From the NCBI GenBank assembly GCA_951217055.1, contig OX578276.1:30837505-30901504 (forward strand): DNA of 64,000 nucleotides, in the 5' to 3' direction. Below, piece after piece: positions 44,991 through 57,419 of this stretch (the first letter of the stretch is position 1; each line of letters opens with the position of its first letter). The stretch comes from Gerris lacustris. Lineage: Eukaryota; Arthropoda; Insecta; Hemiptera; Gerridae. The notes under the pieces are model-generated. The model saw only the letters and a list, made by a program, of their open reading frames with translations. It was not told the origin of the DNA and searched no databases. The translations under genes and the position numbers were made by a program.

Positions 44991-47900
44991 GAGAAACGAC
45001 CCAAATTATTTAATTTCTTTAAATAAAAAGTATTTCCTTTTACTAATTAGTGTCAAATGTAAGCTTTGAAATATAATTTAAAATATAAAGAAACGATAAT
45101 TATTAAACATGGAAATAATAAAAAAAAAAAGCCTGAAGTAGGAATTAGGACGAACCTGAATTCGGGGTGTTCAGTGTTGTTATGAAAAGGTTAGTAATAA
45201 TGATATTGCAAATGAATTAAGTTATCCAATAATGTGTATTTAGTGATGAACATGAGCACCCCAAATTCAAGGTTAAATTGAGAGTTTTGTAAAGAACAAT
45301 TTTTTTAAAAGCCTTACAAGATAGTATAGTTTTTTTTTTTTAAAGAAAACACTAAGTCAGAAATATCGTCTGTACAAACATCCTGTAGTGAAATCAGAAA
45401 GTGTAAGCATATTTCATAAGAACTGAAAAATATAAGAAAGATAATAAAGCTATACCTACAAATAAAAAAAGAAATCGATTTTCCTTTTAGTAGAATCTAA
45501 ATATTTAATATTACTGAATATAGCTTAATGAATAATAAATGCAGACTAAGATCTACCGGCCATTGCTCTTAAAGAAACTGTCTAGCAGTGGAACAATAAC
45601 AACGCTTGCGTTATTTCATTTAACTTATCAAAACAACAATAATAACTCAATCATTAATTATTCAATAAATTATTTCTTGGGTTTACGGGATGAAATCCGA
45701 GTTGCAAATATGGTTTGAAGTTCTTAGTTTCGCTTCCGCTACTGGTAGCAACTCCATGGGTTTAATGCAACGCCATGTTGTCATTAAGCGTCCATAGGCA
45801 ATTTAATATAGATAGGTATTTGAATACGTATATTTAAAATTACCTTTATAACTCCAAATTGAATTTTTGAGTCATTAAATTATACATTTAATTTTTTACA
45901 ATGTCAATCAGATATATCTTTGTAAATGAGCAGGTAAAATAATCGGACGCAAGGCGTCTTGCAACTCTTCCTTACTAAACATAAATTTATAAATGACTAC
46001 AGATGTAAATTATAATTTTGTTTGTCCGTTAAAATTTAAGTCCGGTATAATGAGGTCCGTTATTGTGACGTATTTGAAAATGTAAACACTTTCCTACGTA
46101 ACAATCAAAATTAAATATTTTCAAAATGGCGGCAGACAGGACTTATTTATCTCATAAATAGGTATCATTGGTGTGAATTTCAGCTCAATCACCGAAATAG
46201 TGATGACCAGCGCGTTAAAGTTTCAAAGTTCATGAGTCGAAATTTTCAAAATGATGGGAGAAATCAAAACGAAATTCAATGGAAATGTTTATGTTATAAA
46301 GAGGTATAATTGATGCAAATTTCAGAAATAAAAAATTTTGGATTTTGTACGAATTTTTGAAATTGTTGCTGTCTCAGCAAAATGGGTAAATGACAACACA
46401 TATTTATGATTTTCTGGGAAGCACAACTACATGGAAAGAGAGATTTTTGTATTAAGTTTCAAGCTCTAGCTTAAATCTGTAGAAGTTATATCACAGACAG
46501 ACAGACAAACAAACACACTAAGACAGACAGCCAGTTAAAAACCACTCAAATCGTCTTGAAAGCACCCAAAACGGATAATTCCGTTGCTATATCAATTTAT
46601 AATTTTTCAGGTGAAAACAATTTTCTAGGTTAGGCTTCTTCTTAGGTTAGGGAAATTAAAAATATTTGCATTGTGAAAAAGGAAGCTATAAAATATTTAA
46701 GTCAAATGACGGAAAAATTATGAAAATGTATACATCAGAAAGTTTTTCCAAATTATCTCGAGCAGATCTCTTCGTATTGCTCTGAAGATAGAGAGAGTTG
46801 TGAGGTTTGTATATATAAAGGTTATAGTTGAACAAATCTTAAGTCTATATTTAGTCTCTGGTATCCAGAACATGCCTGAGCAGTTCTTCTTTAGCTGGAG
46901 CTGTGACAAGAAAGAAAACAATTATAGATTTCTATGTCATATCTGTAAACTCTGACATCCAGATTAATCTATACTTGTATCAACGAGTATTTACTTGCTA
47001 GTTTATTTTTAGCATTAATCAATACCTGCACCAATTTACTAGCAATTTTATTTTTAGACTTAAAAGAATGAGCATTAGTACCAAAGTCAACTTTGTCTTG
47101 AAAATGTATCCTTTCTTTTTTTTGTTAAGCATAAATGTGTACAAACAAAATGATAAAATATAGGCTTAATAAATCTTTTTTATAGTCAGAGGCACAACAT
47201 TAATCCTACCAATAATTAAGAAAACCAGATGTTGCATCCTGAGAAATGTATTCTAAATCTAACTGCTACAATTTTTTTTTCTGGGGAATAATAACAACGA
47301 TATTTCTTCTAGCAGTTTAATTTATATTTTAAGGGGGAAAAACTTGTTATTATAAATATATTATTATAGGAGCTATTTTGTGAATTGGCATTCGTTTAAT
47401 TCAATTCTTAATTTTCTAAAACTTGTTGGTTGTATGTTTTTTATTTGATTTTTCCTACTTTTAATAATATCGTAACCATAATTTTTGTAAATATATAAAA
47501 AAAATTGTAAAGGATAAAGTGAAAACTATGAAACTGTCTCATTTATACGACCTTGTATGACAAAACTATGTAGAAGAAATAAACTTTTTTAAACAAAAAA
47601 AAAAATAAATAAATAAAGAGACAATTCAGATTAGCTTTCTTATATATAATCTTGGTCCCAGATTTCAGAACACATGTATATATGTATAGCTGTGAACCCA
47701 CCTTTAGGAACCCTCCTATAGAACCTTCCAAGTGAAGTAGAAGTTCCACCCTGCACTACCCTCAACTCCAATCATCCTTTTCAACTATAAACTCATCACG
47801 ATTAACTATATTAATTTGCTCAATATTACATATTTATTGATAGATGATAGAGCCACGCGATGCCTTATTAATATATTATTAAAAATTTTGTTATCGGACA

Positions 47901-48650
47901 AAATCAGATTTACTTTCTTCAAATATCTCGGAAACTAGATTTTTCTCGGGAAAACGGCTTATATCGTTAGATTCGTAAATCGTCGGAACCATTTTCGAGA
48001 AATATTTTTTTTTTCACGTATTTTCAGAGTCATCCCCTCACCCTTCCTTTCGTACACACTTGCGCAGCATTCTGTTCACGTTATAAACAAAGCCGAAATA
48101 CATTGTTAAAATATAAAAGCTAACTTTCTAAAAGGATGGTTTGAAAAAATGAAAAACACGTGGATATTTAATATTTACTGTGTAAATGGATGACTAAAAA
48201 TATTAAAACAAAAGAGGGACGAGGACTGGAGGGTTTCAATTTAGGTTGGCATAAACGCGAGAAAGTATTGTTCCAAACCAACTTTTCTAGCGTCATGTTA
48301 TGATATCCATAAATTATTCTGAAGCGCTTCAAAAACCAGTGCTACGAACTCACCTTTATGGAATTAAAAATAAGGGAGAAGAGAGGTGTTAGGGTAAGAA
48401 TGATAAAGGTTATAAAAGGGGAGTAATGTGGGCAATAACACTTTAGTTAGTCAACACGAACAGGTGGAAGTTATATTGAGTCATTCGTGATTAATTTGTA
48501 GCAGCCCTTTCGGGGGAATCATTTAGTTGACTGATCAATAAGATGTCATCCTGTCACTTCACGAGTGGTTGTGAAAGTAGTAACTAGTTTTTGGAGAACA
48601 ATTTAGCTACTTCATTTTCTATAATCGAGGTTTAGATAATAGTTATTTGT
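44991..48650. other. Repeat-littered intergenic sequence, no gene
   Basis: Near 46120-46480 is a stretch with AATGGCGGCAGACAGG and CAGACAGACAGACAAAC, like the tails of other dispersed elements. At 47847 TGATAGAGCCACGCGATGCC is the inverse of 23542. AAACTAGATTTTTCTCGGG at about 47933 belongs to a dispersed motif family. Confidence 0.5.
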
Positions 48651-48651
48651 A

Positions 48652-48767
48652 CAACTAGTGCCCAAAGTGGCACTTTGCTGCACTCGAGAGAAATATTTAC
48701 GCACGAGCCGCAGGCGAGGGCGGAAAGGTATCTCGAGTGCAGCAGACACTTTAAGCTTAAGTTGCAC
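48652..48767. repeat. Long imperfect palindrome with CCCTCGC/GCTCG loop
   Basis: Outer arms GTGCCCAAAGTGGCAC and (inverted) AAGTTGCAC, inner arms GCTGCACTCGAGAG and ATCTCGAGTGCAGC, with a loop CGAGCCGCAGGCGAGGGCGG. The layout copies the palindromic end of the Crypton-like family next door without sharing its arm sequence. Confidence 0.75.
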
Positions 48768-48841
48768 ATTAATTTTGTCCTACAGTTAGTTTTTAATCTG
48801 TAAATAAAATATAAAATAATAGAGTGTTCATCAACATGTAA

Positions 48842-49407
48842 TGGTACATTACGCGTCGAGTGCGGAAAGTAGTATTTTACATGCGAGTGTGGAGTTTGCA
48901 CCCAAGCGATAGCGAGGGTGGTAAAACCACACGAGCAATGCAAAATGCCGTTTTCGCACGAGTTGCGTACCGTACTTTATCTACGATTGTTAGATTTAAA
49001 TAATAAATACAGAAAAAGATAAACTTCCAGTATACAGTTCGTATTTCTCTTTTGATAAAGATAACATTAATTCATTAGTTGTATTTTGTGCCGAATTATT
49101 TCGGGAGGCGTATTATTCTCCTCATATTCGTCATAATCATTTAAATCACTCATTGATTTTCACAAAAAACTCGATATAAAAGTTACTTTTATTAAACAAA
49201 CAGCAAATTAGTCTTGTTAAATGTAAACAAACTCACTAATCGTGCGTAAAGCTGAAGAATTCCTCTTCTTTACCGCGCTAGCGTGGTAAAGAAGAGGAAT
49301 TCTTCAGAACAATGAGACGCGCATGCGCAATGAATACAAGTACGTAAATAATCACTTTCTACGCATCTAAACAGAGATATAATGTTTATATTTCGTATCA
49401 ATCGTAG
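48842..49407 (-). mobile_element. Crypton-like ~570-bp element, well-preserved copy
   Basis: Minus-strand copy with all landmarks: CTACGATTGATACG start, a perfect hairpin at 49252-49307 (arms CTGAAGAATTCCTCTTCTTT), a decayed N-terminal coding remnant (ATTCGGCACAAAATACAACT block) and the ~165-bp palindromic end. It is flanked by ATAA at 49408-49411 and GTAA at 48838-48841, nearly matching 4-bp repeats. Confidence 0.82.
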
Positions 49408-49732
49408 ATAAAAGGTTTTAAATATCCACTAAACCAGCTGTTCTGTGTATAGCCAGTGTTGCCTTTTTTTTGCCTGATTTAGCAAACCTGACCAAACGCT
49501 GTTATTATTTTTCATCATAACACTTACCTACACATCACATTTGATTCTTTCTTTTAGATTGTCTATCTTTACTTTTTTTATATTTTAACATTTTTATATT
49601 TGATATATAGTGTTTAAATCATGTAGTTAGATGAAAAATAATCATTGGTTGTCATTGTTATTATTATTATAATTTGGATTATTTAATCTTTGTTTAGATT
49701 TAAGTTCTTTGTGATCGTAAGTTGGAACACTT

Positions 49733-49806
49733 GAGTGCGGTAAAGTAAAATGAGTGCGGTAAAGTAAAATGAGTGGGGTAAAGTAAAACGAGTGCGGTAA
49801 AGTAGT
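49733..49806. repeat. Four-copy tandem repeat, 19-bp unit
   Basis: GAGTGCGGTAAAGTAAAAT is repeated with single-base variants (GAGTGGGG, AAAACG). The GAGTGCGG.AAAGTA word also occurs in the palindromic end of the Crypton-like elements. Confidence 0.85.
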
Positions 49807-50033
49807 AAGTGCAGGAATCTGCTGTTTTGCATACTATTTTGAGTGCGATAACAACCACTTTATCGGTCAACTGTAGGAAAAAGATATTAAGGAGTTGTTT
49901 CTACTATATTCTCTGTGGCACATTAGAATGAGCAACATCACAAAAAAGATAGTTAATTGGTGTGAGACAAATTATTTTCTGATTAGCATGTCAAGATCAA
50001 AAATTGCGGGTTAGGTAGTCTAAAAGGTTTCGA

Positions 50034-50345
50034 GCCAGGTACCGAGCGGTGGGCGGTAAAGCGGTGCCGCTTAAGATTTTGTTTACATTCACTACAATAG
50101 AAGTAGAGGACGGCCGGCTATGACCAGCACAAGCGCCTGAGCGAAATATGTTGCCGCTTACCGCTTACCGCTCACCACTCAGCCTAGGCATTAATTTTCG
50201 CTTACAAACCGCTCAAAGTATTTTCAGTTGATTAAAAACTCTCATCAAGCAAACACGACAGGGAACTGAAGGTAAATAACGCCTATTCTATTATTTTCCC
50301 TCTTATCGTGGCTAGCGCCGCTCATCGCGTATCATACCCGAGGCC
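50034..50345. mobile_element. Possible GC-rich MITE with weak inverted ends
   Basis: A GC-rich island with GAGCGGTGGGCGGTAAAGCG at the left and CGCCGCTCATCGCGTATCAT at the right, loosely inverted, and internal ACCGCTTACCGCTCACC words. The ends are not precise and no target duplication is clear. Confidence 0.35.
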
Positions 50346-50701
50346 TAACAGTTGGAACTCCCAGTTAAGAGGGATGTTAGCGATTCTCCTAATACAGAAA
50401 CTAGCTCTGCTAATTCTGTACAATCTCCTTTTTCTATTAACATTATACCTTTCGGTCTATAATATCATTTACCTTAAAAAATAACTACCAACTCCTTGTA
50501 TTGATCAAACAAAAGACCGACCTTTCTTACTACAAATCCAACAAAATGTGATTCTTTATAGCTGAACTAAGGTACAAAGGAAATCTAACACCCTAAATAT
50601 AAAATCCTATTTCTATTTCAATATAAGTAATACGTATAAAATAAAGAATAAAAGGGGATGCCTAAAAAGCGACTATTATAGACAGGTGTTTCGCTCGTAG
50701 G

Positions 50702-50705
<4 letters not shown>

Positions 50706-50764
<59 letters not shown>
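50706..50764. repeat. (AT)n microsatellite
   Basis: About 29 uninterrupted AT units. Confidence 0.95.
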
Positions 50765-50766
<2 letters not shown>

Positions 50767-52806
50767 AATGGAAGTACCAATCAATATCTCAGCCAGTTAT
50801 AAAATAATTGTAGTCTATATTCCGCTCCTCCTACGCAGTTGAGTTCACGGAAAAGGGCTGAAAAGTAAGGGCCTGGAAATTGTAATTGGTTTTCTTCCTC
50901 AGAAATGTAATACATCATTGCTCCAATAAAGTTATATTATAATAAATGTATACACAAACATTTATTGCTATTTATATTGCATTAAAAAAATGCAACATTA
51001 GAATACTTTTAAACTGCTAATATAATGTATATGTAATATATAATATATTTCAGAAAAGTATAGATACGAAATCTAGCTACTTGTAACATATCTTTGTATT
51101 ACAAAGTTGATAATATTTTATTTATTTAAGATATAGTTATTGATATTTTGTCTTTACATTTTTATAAGCATGCCAGTCATATTTCTAATTTCACTTTTTG
51201 AAATTATCAAGTCTAGAGTTTTTTAAAAAAAAAAAAATTGTTTTTCATAACTTAAAATATAGTAAGTATAACTTCATTAATAAAATTCCCTAAATTACTC
51301 TTATTATAAGCTGGAATCTTGTCCTTTTATAATTATGTAAGAATCACTCATACCCCCCCCCCCCCCATGAAGTAAGTAAGTAAGTAAGTAATTTATTTTT
51401 ATTTGATTCAAAACATATTATACAAGGAAAAACTTGAAACAGGAGGCTCCAAGTAGCGTATAAAGAAGCAAAGAAGCTGTAAACTGGTAGGTTTTAAGTT
51501 TTGTTAACAATTTGTGTTACTTAAATGTTTGGGCTACTAGGTACTTTCGGAAATCAGGCACGTTATAGACAGACAAAGAAGCGTAGGGAATGTATAAGGG
51601 ACCATAAAAAAAGGAAAATAAAAGCTTTTTACTGAACAAAGTCACACTTAATAAATTAATAAAGTATAATTAATAATAATTAATAAAGTTTTTAGGGTTT
51701 CGTTGGTAAAACCAAAAAAAGAAACCCTTATAGTTTCCTTCATGTGTCTGTCTGTCAGTCTGTATGTCACTCTGTACGGTTCCAAGAACTTTTTTTAAAG
51801 GTATTAAAGAGTAGATTAAAAAATATATAATACTTGTGGAAAGTTTTTAATTTTCCATGCCATTTTGTCAAAAAACATCAAAATCCCCCCCCCCCTTATA
51901 CTAATTTATGTTTACGATACCAACGAAACCCTTTTTACGTGAGACTTCACGCACTACCAATTTATTTAATTTATTTTATGTATTGTTTTATTAACTATAT
52001 AATAACTATTAGATAATAATTAATTTAAATTTATTGTAATTCCAGGTAGGTTCAGATATTATAAGGGAAGTAATTATATAATTAATTATAAGTAATAATT
52101 ATAATATTTTAAATGATTCATTAATATATAAATAATTTAAAATTTAATTTTCACCATAAATATAATTTGTTATTAATATTTATTCTAATACTTCTTTTCA
52201 TATAATAATTGAGGTTAGTAACCTCAATTTATATATTTATTTTTAATTTAAGTAATATTATAATTTACTTCACTTCCCTATGTGATGTTTATTATTCTAA
52301 TTAATAATAGCGAGTAATTAATCATGGGTAAATTGTCACTCACAGAACATAATTCTATACTATTTTATGTGAGAAGTTGACGGATAAGATTAAATGAAAT
52401 AAGACAAATATATTTAAATTGGCTTTCCTTCTCGAGAGTTTCATAATAGCCCATGTATAAGACTTCTTCTATTGTAGTTAATTGTGCCGCGGGAACATAG
52501 ACTTTACGGTCAAACGACGATAACAGTCTTAGAAGGAAATAATACTATTAGGACAATAACAGAAGCAGTAAGGTAACAAGTGGGTAGATTTTATCAATCG
52601 CAGGAAGATATCAAATTTATAAATAGCAGAGGGGATCAAGTGACAACATAGCTAGAAATCGTAGACTCTGGTGCATATAGCTTATAGCACCGGTAAAAGC
52701 AGAGGAACCAGAAAGATATTTGAGGAGAGATAGGATGAAATGAGACGGAGTGGGCGACAGAGAAGCAGATGTTTGAATAAAATCGGGAGGGACTTAATGA
52801 CATCCA
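50765..52806. other. AT-rich sequence, no gene
   Basis: It contains a C run at 51353-51366 followed by (AAGT)n at about 51370-51392, and a fragment near 51697 (GGGTTTCGTTGGTAAAACC, then GTCTGTCTGTCAGTCTG) typical of dispersed retroelement tails. A small hairpin TTGAGGTTAGTAACCTCAA lies at about 52211. Confidence 0.5.
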
Positions 52807-53196
52807 GAGTATGTAACTGAAGGACTGTGGACGCCAAGAGTACCTAACTGAAGAACTGTGAACGCCGAGAGTACCGCACTGAAGAACTGCTGACTCCAAG
52901 GGTACCGAAGTGTAGAACTGGGGACTCCAAAAGTACCTTACTGAAGAACTGAGGACTCCAAGGGTACCGAAGTGAAGAACTGAGGACTCCAAGAGTACCT
53001 AACTGAAGAACTGCTGACTCCAAGGGTACCGAAGTGAAGAACTGAGGACTCCAAGGGTACCGAAGTGAAGAACTGCGGACTCTAAGAGTATAGACTGAAG
53101 AACTGTGGACGCCAAGAGTACCTAACTGAAGAACTGCGGACTCCAAGAGTACCGAACTGAAGAACTGAGGACTTCAAGAGTACCGAACTGAAGAAT
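52807..53196. repeat. Minisatellite, 31-bp unit, about 12.6 copies
   Basis: Units read AGTACCGAACTGAAGAACTG then A/C/TGGACTCCAAG. Variants alternate between GGTACCGAAGTG and AGTACCTAACTG types. Because 31 is not a multiple of three and the minus strand lacks stops in all phases, two overlapping long frames appear on that strand as artefacts. Confidence 0.93.
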
Positions 53197-53691
53197 GGCA
53201 GCCCTGAAGAGGCGCAAAGGATACTATTATGTTTAAACAAATTTATAAAGTGTTCAAATGGTAGTGGTTTACATTTCAGTTTCGATTTTTAGATATTGTT
53301 TGTCAAATTTCATGGAAATCAAGCCAGTAGTTTAGACTCCACACGTATGCATAAACTACAGACAAGATTTTTTACATTTTCATGTTTAGGCTATGGAACA
53401 TAAGTCAAAAACGTTACGTTACTTTCAGCTTAAAAACTCAGAAAAGTATAACAGGGAGTTATACTTTTATAATGTATAGGAGGTCTGTAATCCAGTCTCC
53501 AGCCGCATTGTGGAGATGAATTAATGCTTATTAAAAAAAGGAAACTTTTTGACACAACAAGAAATAACATTTTACTTTTGAGAAGTGCTTATACGAGTGT
53601 TTATGTTGCCTGTTAGTTGCTTGAAATCTGGCTGATAATTGGTGAGCTCGCAGTTCGCATAAATGTTTATCAAATAGTTCGGATCGATGTT

Positions 53692-53730
53692 GTTTGAACC
53701 ACCCTATATATTATATAGAGTGGTTCAAAC
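53692..53730. repeat. Hairpin with 18 of 19 paired arm bases
   Basis: GTTTGAACCACCCTATATA faces TATATAGAGTGGTTCAAAC across one base. It could be two transposon ends left abutting after internal deletion. Confidence 0.8.
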
Positions 53731-53785
53731 AATGCGCCGATTTTGAAACGCTTCTTCTTTTTGTTTTCTAAGCAACACTGTAGAG

Positions 53786-54115
53786 CAGCGGTTCTCAACC
53801 TTTTTTCATCCCCGTACCCCTTTTTTTGTATAATTAACTGTGCGTACCCCCTAACAACAACCCCTTATTTGTATAAATACTTTTTATATTAGATGAAGTG
53901 TTGTTTAACAACTGCTAATATTGCTACATCATAGAGACAGCTGTAAATATGTAATATTAATTTCAAACAAGATTTTTTAATTGACATTTTACTAAAAAGT
54001 TTTTATTTATTAGACAGAAAAGAAAACAAAATAACTTTTTTTAGTTCACCGCGTACCCCTTACACATTTTCGCGTACCCCCAAGGGGTACGCGTACAACA
54101 GGTTGAGAACCGCTG
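53786..54115. mobile_element. hAT-superfamily MITE (SPIN-like ends), 330 bp
   Basis: Inverted ends CAGCGGTTCTCAACC and GGTTGAGAACCGCTG are perfect over 15 bases. The element is flanked by identical 8-bp CTGTAGAG at 53778-53785 and 54116-54123, the diagnostic hAT target duplication. Subterminal CGTACCCC and GTACCCCCAAGGGGTAC words recall the GACCCC...GGGGTC blocks of SPIN and related hAT families. No transposase is encoded. Confidence 0.92.
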
Positions 54116-54123
54116 CTGTAGAG

Positions 54124-55456
54124 TAAAAAGTTGAAATCTGATGAAAAATTCTGATTTTATTTATCATGGAAAGCTTTGTAACTGAGAAATATAGTCTTAA
54201 TTTTGAAAATGTTTTATCAAAACGAAGAAAGTTTTGCAGCAACAGTCCGACCATCAGTAATCAACAATTTTAGGAAAAGTGTTTTGACATGCTCATGCCA
54301 GGAAAGTAGAGGGGGCAATATGCCCGATATTGTTTTTCATACCTGAATTGGGAAGGTTTAATTAACAGGTTTATGACCTTTGTAAATATGTTTTTAAGAA
54401 AATAAAGTTCTTTATTTAATATTAAAACAAGGTGCTTTTCGAACCACCCACATGTTACACAGTTTAAAAGCGTTCTATTGTGGTAAACAATGAAATCGGG
54501 ATGATTGCAGATTTCAACTTCATACTCAAAAGTGCTGCTAAGCAACAAACAACAAAATAAGGCGTGATTCAAGACCAGCGCGCTATTTCAACCCCCCTAA
54601 AGAAGAAAGTAAAACATTTGAGCGTATAAATGGTTAAATTAATATGGGGACCATCAGTGGCATTTTTCTGCAAACATCATTAAAATCGGACAAGAAGTTC
54701 CTAAAATATGGGAGTTCGAAAAAATATTAACGAATAGGCAGACATAAGATATACGAGGCCAAAAATGTTGCCTTCTGTAAGAGAAATTTTAAATTTTGAG
54801 ACAGAAACATTTTCTTACTTCAATATTTTTTTAAGAAAAGAAAAATAAAACATATATATTTGAAGTCCCAATAATAAACAAAATCATCGATCGCTATTAT
54901 CAATAAACGAATAACGAATAGTGAAACTGCAATAAAGCTTGCGTCAGTTTAGTTGATTTTGGTGTTTTATTATTGATTCTCTATCAGTAATAGTAATACA
55001 AGATTATAAGTATCAATAAGTTCGGATGTCAGGGTCGTAACTGAAAGAAATATTATCAGATCATTGATCTTATATCAATGTCTGCTCGTGGCAAAGATAC
55101 GTCAATGACAATACGTTTAATCCAAACGTACGTTTGGCCAATTAGTGTGGTACAAAGCTTTCTAGGGAAGAGATAAGAAGAACGTCCCACACAGCCCAGT
55201 TAATAATTTAAGACGAGTTATTAACGACAATTAAACGATAACAATTCTCAATTGAAGACGATGCAACGAAACAAAGCCGTCAACGTGAAACAATTACGCG
55301 ATAATTGATTCAATCATACCTCTTCTTAACACGACGTATTTGAAGATTAAAACAAATTGAAAATTATAGTGCAATGTTACGGATGCAACTTTAAGTACCC
55401 ATGAGAGTAAGAATATGAACCATTATTGCCTGTAAACATTTTAGGGTTAAAACATG
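54124..55456. other. Intergenic sequence with family A-like fragments
   Basis: TTTGGCCAATTAGTGTGGTA at about 55133 is a reversed family A end. No gene was recognised. Frames at 54060-54572 show no domain. Confidence 0.5.
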
Positions 55457-55460
55457 TTAT

Positions 55461-56029
55461 CTACGATTGATACGAAATATAAACATTGTATCTCTGTTTA
55501 GATGCGTAAAAGTGATTCTTTACGTACTTGTATTCATTGCGCATGTGCGTCTCATAGTTCTGAAGAATTCCTCTTCTTTACCTCGCTAGCGCGGTAAAGA
55601 AGAGGAATTCTTCAGCTCTCCGCACGATTAGCGAGTTTGTTTACATTTAACAAGACTAATTTGCTGTTTGTTTAATAAAAGTAACTTTTATATCGAGTTT
55701 TTTGTGAAAATCAATGAGTGATTTAAATGATTATGACGAATATGAGGAGAATAATACGCCTCCCGAAATAATTCGGCACAAAATACAACTAATGAATTAA
55801 TGTTATCTTTATCAAAAGTGAAATACGAACTTGTATACTGGAAGTTTATTTTTTTTTTCTGTATTTATTACTTAAATCTAACAATCGTAGATAAAGTACG
55901 GTACGCAACTCGTACAAAAACGGCATTTTGCATTGTTCGTGTGGTTTTACTACCCTCGATGTCGCTCGGGTGCAAACTCCACACTCGCAAGCAAAATGCT
56001 ACTTTCCGCACTCGACGCGTAATGTACTA
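55461..56029 (+). mobile_element. Crypton-like ~570-bp element, complete copy with perfect TTAT repeats
   Basis: Starts CTACGATTGATACGAAATAT and ends GACGCGTAATGTACTA, flanked by TTAT at 55457-55460 and 56030-56033. The hairpin at 55560-55615 has 25-bp arms. The palindromic end is at about 55892-56026. The coding remnant at 55714 reads MSDLNDYDEYEENNTPPEII before a frameshift and stop, then LSKVKYELVYWKF in another phase. Confidence 0.85.
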
Positions 56030-56322
56030 TTATGTATTATATATAACCATTAACTTTTAATAAAAATTAAGCAAATCGTCGAAAGGCCATGGCGCCTTAT
56101 TTTTTGTTTCAAGCATTAATATGTATATACATAAACACTTACATAAACATGAATAATAACTAATACAAACTAATAATAAATATAGTCAATTAATATTATT
56201 ATTTTTTTTTTTTATACATATATCTTCATTTTCACGTTCTGAAAAACATTAAAAATCGGCAACGATATCGTGGTCACGTTAATAGATATTCAAGCCCAAA
56301 GGTCAACAAATTCAGTTATTTG

Positions 56323-56415
56323 TGAATATCTCGCTGTCTATGGCTCCAACACCAATCAAGGTGGTTATCAAAATTAAAGATAACAAAATTTCCCACAAAA
56401 AAAGTTTCATTCATT
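56323..56415. repeat. Segment repeated at 57635-57735
   Basis: GTGAATATCTCGC, CTATGGCTCC and AAAATTAAAGATAACAAAAT blocks recur downstream as GTGAATATCTCGC, CTCTGGCTCGG and AAAATTAAAGAATATAAAAT. The pair brackets the Penelope-like remnant. Confidence 0.65.
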
Positions 56416-56614
56416 TTTTACGAACAATGGACAGTTTACGGATTATAGGGCGAAGAATATCTATGAATATTTAGTATCCGTCACACGTCACAGTACTACT
56501 TTTTACGTATATTTTTACGAATATCTTGCTTCCTATGGCTCGGTGACAAATTAAGGTGATTATCAAAAAGCAAGATTATATTTAAATTTCCCTCAAAAAA
56601 GGTCCTTTTACCAA

Positions 56615-56926
56615 ATCAATTGCAAACTATGTTCTGCCACATATATAGGAGAAACTTCACAACAATTCAAAAACAGATTTCATCAACATATCAAAGACAA
56701 CACATCTCAAACAGCAACGCTAACACAGCTATATCAGAACACGTACACAACATTAGATTTAGATAATTATAATATTTTATACACTGAAAAACCCCACCAA
56801 AAACGACTTACACTTGAAATGTTATTCATAAAATCTAATCCGAACAACATAAACTTGAAACAGGACACCAATAAATTAAGCAATATTTATACAAATATTA
56901 TATCCAATATTAATATAAATAAATAA
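56615..56926 (+). pseudogene. Penelope-like element GIY-YIG endonuclease remnant
   Basis: An open frame without a good start reads INCKLCSATYIGETSQQFKN and RFHQHIKDNTS, then NYNILYTEKPHQKRLTLEML and FIKSNPNNINLKQDTNK before TAA. C..C...YIG.T...FK.R..QH is the GIY-YIG nuclease motif with the Cys pair found at the C-terminus of Penelope-like reverse transcriptases. Between these blocks the normal SEHVHN motif is visible only in a second frame (AISEHVHNIRF), so two compensating indels are present. The reverse-transcriptase domain upstream is gone. Confidence 0.85.
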
Positions 56927-57419
56927 TTCAATTTTTTTAAAACAGAATTGTTTTTCCTATCTCGTTGTTTACCCGTTTTTAGTTTCCCTTTAATCCTTTA
57001 GATTTTAATCCCCCTGGTACCTGATCTTTCCTATAGCTCCTTAACCCCTCGGGAGTAAAACCCCATTTAATCGCCTCCACTTTCCTTACCTTTTTATCCC
57101 AGCTGTTTTTCTACACCTTATTCATTCACCTAAAACCTACTAAGACATTATGTGCAATCTTAAATTTGTAAATTTATATACTCAAATAGTTTTTTATTTC
57201 CAGTGTTTTTTTTTTCTGTTTTTGTTGATTATGTTAAATTTTATTTTTAAAAAAGTTGTAATAACGTGCTCTATTAAAATAATGCTGTTAATTTTTGAGT
57301 TTGAATAATCTTTACACCTTATTTGGTAAGACTTTTTGTACTAATTTTACTAAATTTATTATATTTTTATAATTTTCAATTTTTTATCATTTTCGATTTC
57401 TTATATTGAAGATCAGAGA

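Noticed and set aside
52636..53146. Two overlapping minus-strand frames of 100-118 residues
   Set aside because: They translate a 31-bp tandem repeat in two phases. The repeat's composition explains the absence of stops.
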